64,000 nucleotides of DNA, from the NCBI GenBank assembly GCA_963750535.1, contig CAVVRF010000040.1, forward strand, positions 1-64,000, read 5' to 3'. The notes beneath the pieces were generated by a model. That model worked only from the letters and a program-made list of their open reading frames with translations. It was not told where the DNA came from and did not search any database. This document shows positions 62,548 to 64,000 of the stretch, one piece after another. The stretch is from JAKFWF01 sp963750535 (GTDB lineage: Bacteria; Pseudomonadota; Alphaproteobacteria; Rhizobiales; Hyphomicrobiaceae). The position numbers and the translations under genes were made by a program. Positions within the stretch are counted from its first letter, which is position 1; every line of letters starts with the position of its first letter.

Positions 62548-63522
62548 TCACTTCACCGCCTGGATCCTGTCCCAGTCGGCCTTGCGGTAGCCGTAGGTAT
62601 CGAACGAAGCGTTCTTCAGCACCGCGTCGAGAAACACCTTCTTGTCGATCTCGGTGACGGTGAGGCCCTTCGACTTGAACACGTCGACGAGCTTGCCTTC
62701 GTTGACCTTGATCTCGGCCGTCGCCTTGGCAGCGGCTTCCTGGGCGACGTCGGAGAAGATCTTCTTGTCCTCGGGCGAGAGCTTCGCCCACAGGCCGCCG
62801 GCGATCACGGTATTGAGATGGTCGACGATGTGCCCGGTCAGCACGATGTGCTTTTGCACCTCATAGAACTTCTTGGCCTCGATCGTGGTGAGCGGATTCT
62901 CCTGCGCCTCGACGGTGCCGTTCTGCAGCGCGAGATAGACCTCGGCGAAAGCGATCGGCGCGGTGTTGGCACCACAGGCGCGCGGCATCGCGAGGTAGGC
63001 CGGCACGTCCGGCACGCGCATCTTCAGTCCCTTCATGTCGCCGCAGGTATTGATTGGCCGGTTCGACGAGGTGTGCCGAACGCCGTAGTAGGTGACCGCC
63101 AGGATCTGGTGCGTGGTCTTGTCGGCGTAGCCCTTCGCCAGTTCCTTGAAGATGTCGCTCTTGGTGTAGGCGAGCAGATGGTCCGCATCGCGGAAGGTGT
63201 ACGGGTAATACGTCACGCCGATTGGGGGATAGCTCTTGGCGGCGAAGCTCGAGCCCGAGATGATGATGTCGACCGAGCCCAGCGACAGGCCCTGGTTGAT
63301 GTCGGTCTCCTTGCCGAGCTGAGACGCGGGATAGACGTCGACGGTGTAGCGGCCGTTGGTGCGCTTGGCGATTTCGCCCGCGGCCCAGACCGAGGCAGTG
63401 TGGAACGGCTCCGACGTCTCGTAGACGTGCGCCCACTTGAGCTTGGTCTGCGCCATCGCCGGTGCGACGGCGAGTGTCGCCGCGGCAAGCGTGGCAAGCG
63501 CCGTGATCGTGCGTCTCATCAT
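62548..63522 (-). CDS. TRAP transporter substrate-binding protein DctP-like
   Basis: A 324-aa periplasmic solute receptor. Signal peptide to about residue 24 (VAPAMAQ), then KLKWAHVYETSEPFH, YPASQLGKETDINQGLSLGSVDI and the carboxylate-binding Arg region CGDMKGLKMRVPDVPAY (about 165). The DctP family binds organic and sugar acids such as glucuronate and galacturonate; with mannonate dehydratase in the operon, a hexuronate is a sensible guess. A strong AGGAGGAAAAA ribosome site precedes the ATG, which overlaps the regulator gene stop. Confidence 0.94.
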   Translation of the reverse strand: MMRRTITALATLAAATLAVAPAMAQTKLKWAHVYETSEPFHTASVWAAGEIAKRTNGRYTVDVYPASQLGKETDINQGLSLGSVDIIISGSSFAAKSYPPIGVTYYPYTFRDADHLLAYTKSDIFKELAKGYADKTTHQILAVTYYGVRHTSSNRPINTCGDMKGLKMRVPDVPAYLAMPRACGANTAPIAFAEVYLALQNGTVEAQENPLTTIEAKKFYEVQKHIVLTGHIVDHLNTVIAGGLWAKLSPEDKKIFSDVAQEAAAKATAEIKVNEGKLVDVFKSKGLTVTEIDKKVFLDAVLKNASFDTYGYRKADWDRIQAVK

Positions 63523-64000
63523 TGATTTTTCCTCCTGGCTCTCGTGACTCGATTTGGTTGTGATTGGCTGCTGCTGCTGCCTGCCGGCCGCGACACCGCC
63601 GCACTTCTGGTCGGCCGCACCGGCGTTTCGCCGAAGCTTTCCGAGAAACGCTCCTGCGACCGCTGTAGATGGGCCTGCATGGCGGCGCGTGCGCCTGAGC
63701 CGTCCTTGGCCGCGAGACGATCGCGGATCGCCTGATGCTCGGCGACGGCCGCGCACCAGCTATCGGCGTTCTCGAAGTAGCTGGCGAGCTGCGCGAAGTA
63801 GGGATTGACGCGCTGGTCGAACAGCTCGCCGACCACCATCGTCACTGCGTCATTGCCGAGGATGTTGGCGATGGCGATGTGGAAGGCGCGATCGACCTGC
63901 ATGCTGTGGGGACCGGGATGCTCGGCGCGGCGCATGCGGGCAATGACGCGGTCGACCTTGCGGATGTCGGCCGGCGTCGCGACCCGTGCCGCTTCCTCGG
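63519..64000 (-). CDS. GntR-family regulator, FCD domain (partial, continues past the window)
   Basis: Only the C-terminal ligand-binding part is inside the window (about 160 aa). FCD features: VDRAFHIAIANILGNDAV (metal-binding Asp and His), HQAIRDRLAAKDGSGARAAMQAHLQRSQERF with the two His of the metal site. The winged helix lies beyond the right edge. The tail after SESFGETP is low complexity. Its stop codon overlaps the start of dctP, so it is in the same operon and probably the local regulator responding to a sugar acid (compare UxuR/ExuR). Confidence 0.88.
   Translation of the reverse strand, partial: EEAARVATPADIRKVDRVIARMRRAEHPGPHSMQVDRAFHIAIANILGNDAVTMVVGELFDQRVNPYFAQLASYFENADSWCAAVAEHQAIRDRLAAKDGSGARAAMQAHLQRSQERFSESFGETPVRPTRSAAVSRPAGSSSSQSQPNRVTRARRKNQ

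Overview
The window is GC-rich, densely packed chromosomal DNA of an alphaproteobacterium. The obgE-proB-proA order, short-form HisG with HisZ, the lut and glc oxidase clusters, cytochrome c and TRAP transport fit Hyphomicrobiales or a Reyranella-like lineage; I cannot place it more exactly. About nine genes, including normally essential obgE and hisS, carry single-base frameshifts while the protein sequence stays readable across them. This looks more like an unpolished or low-coverage assembly (possibly a metagenome bin) than real gene decay, and it should be kept in mind for every 'broken' gene listed.

Layout. 0-5.5 kb: an MHS-type MFS transporter with a strong terminator, a large membrane protein with a DUF3754 (TMEM143-like) core and a C-terminal TIR domain, and a sterol-desaturase-like hydroxylase. 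5.6-9.2 kb: a copper module (CopA-type P-ATPase, membrane protein, CsoR) with two identical CsoR-like operators between the divergent genes, then a response-regulator remnant. 9.2-11.7 kb: a MATE transporter, an IS3 remnant and tRNA-Pro. 11.9-20 kb: SDR, TTC38-like TPR protein, a PLP transsulfuration enzyme, RidA and SnoaL-like proteins, a MerR-ATPase fusion and a DUF3829 protein, with three copies of a palindromic intergenic repeat. 20.1-23.7 kb: obgE-proB-proA, heavily frameshifted.

23.7-37.4 kb: MFS transporter, methyltransferase, lactate oxidation lutABC, cytochrome c, LysR regulator, glycolate oxidase glcDEF and tex. 37.5-46.4 kb: a PagL-like outer-membrane protein, hisS (frameshifted), hisZ-hisG, a three-part TPR/trypsin/SGNH protein, maf, yacG and tRNA-Phe. 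46.6-49 kb: a hybrid histidine kinase with an OmpR-type regulator. 49-55 kb: an acyl-CoA synthetase next to a collapsed branched-chain amino acid ABC operon, a TrpX-like binding protein, a LysR gene running into an SDR remnant. 55.1-64 kb: an MBL-fold protein and a long leftward operon: FCD/GntR regulator, TRAP transporter, polar amino acid type ABC transporter and mannonate dehydratase, a probable hexuronate or related sugar acid uptake and catabolism unit.

The most unusual items are the TIR-DUF3754 fusion, the TPR-trypsin-SGNH fusion, the MerR-ATPase fusion, the collapsed liv operon, and several intergenic repeat families.
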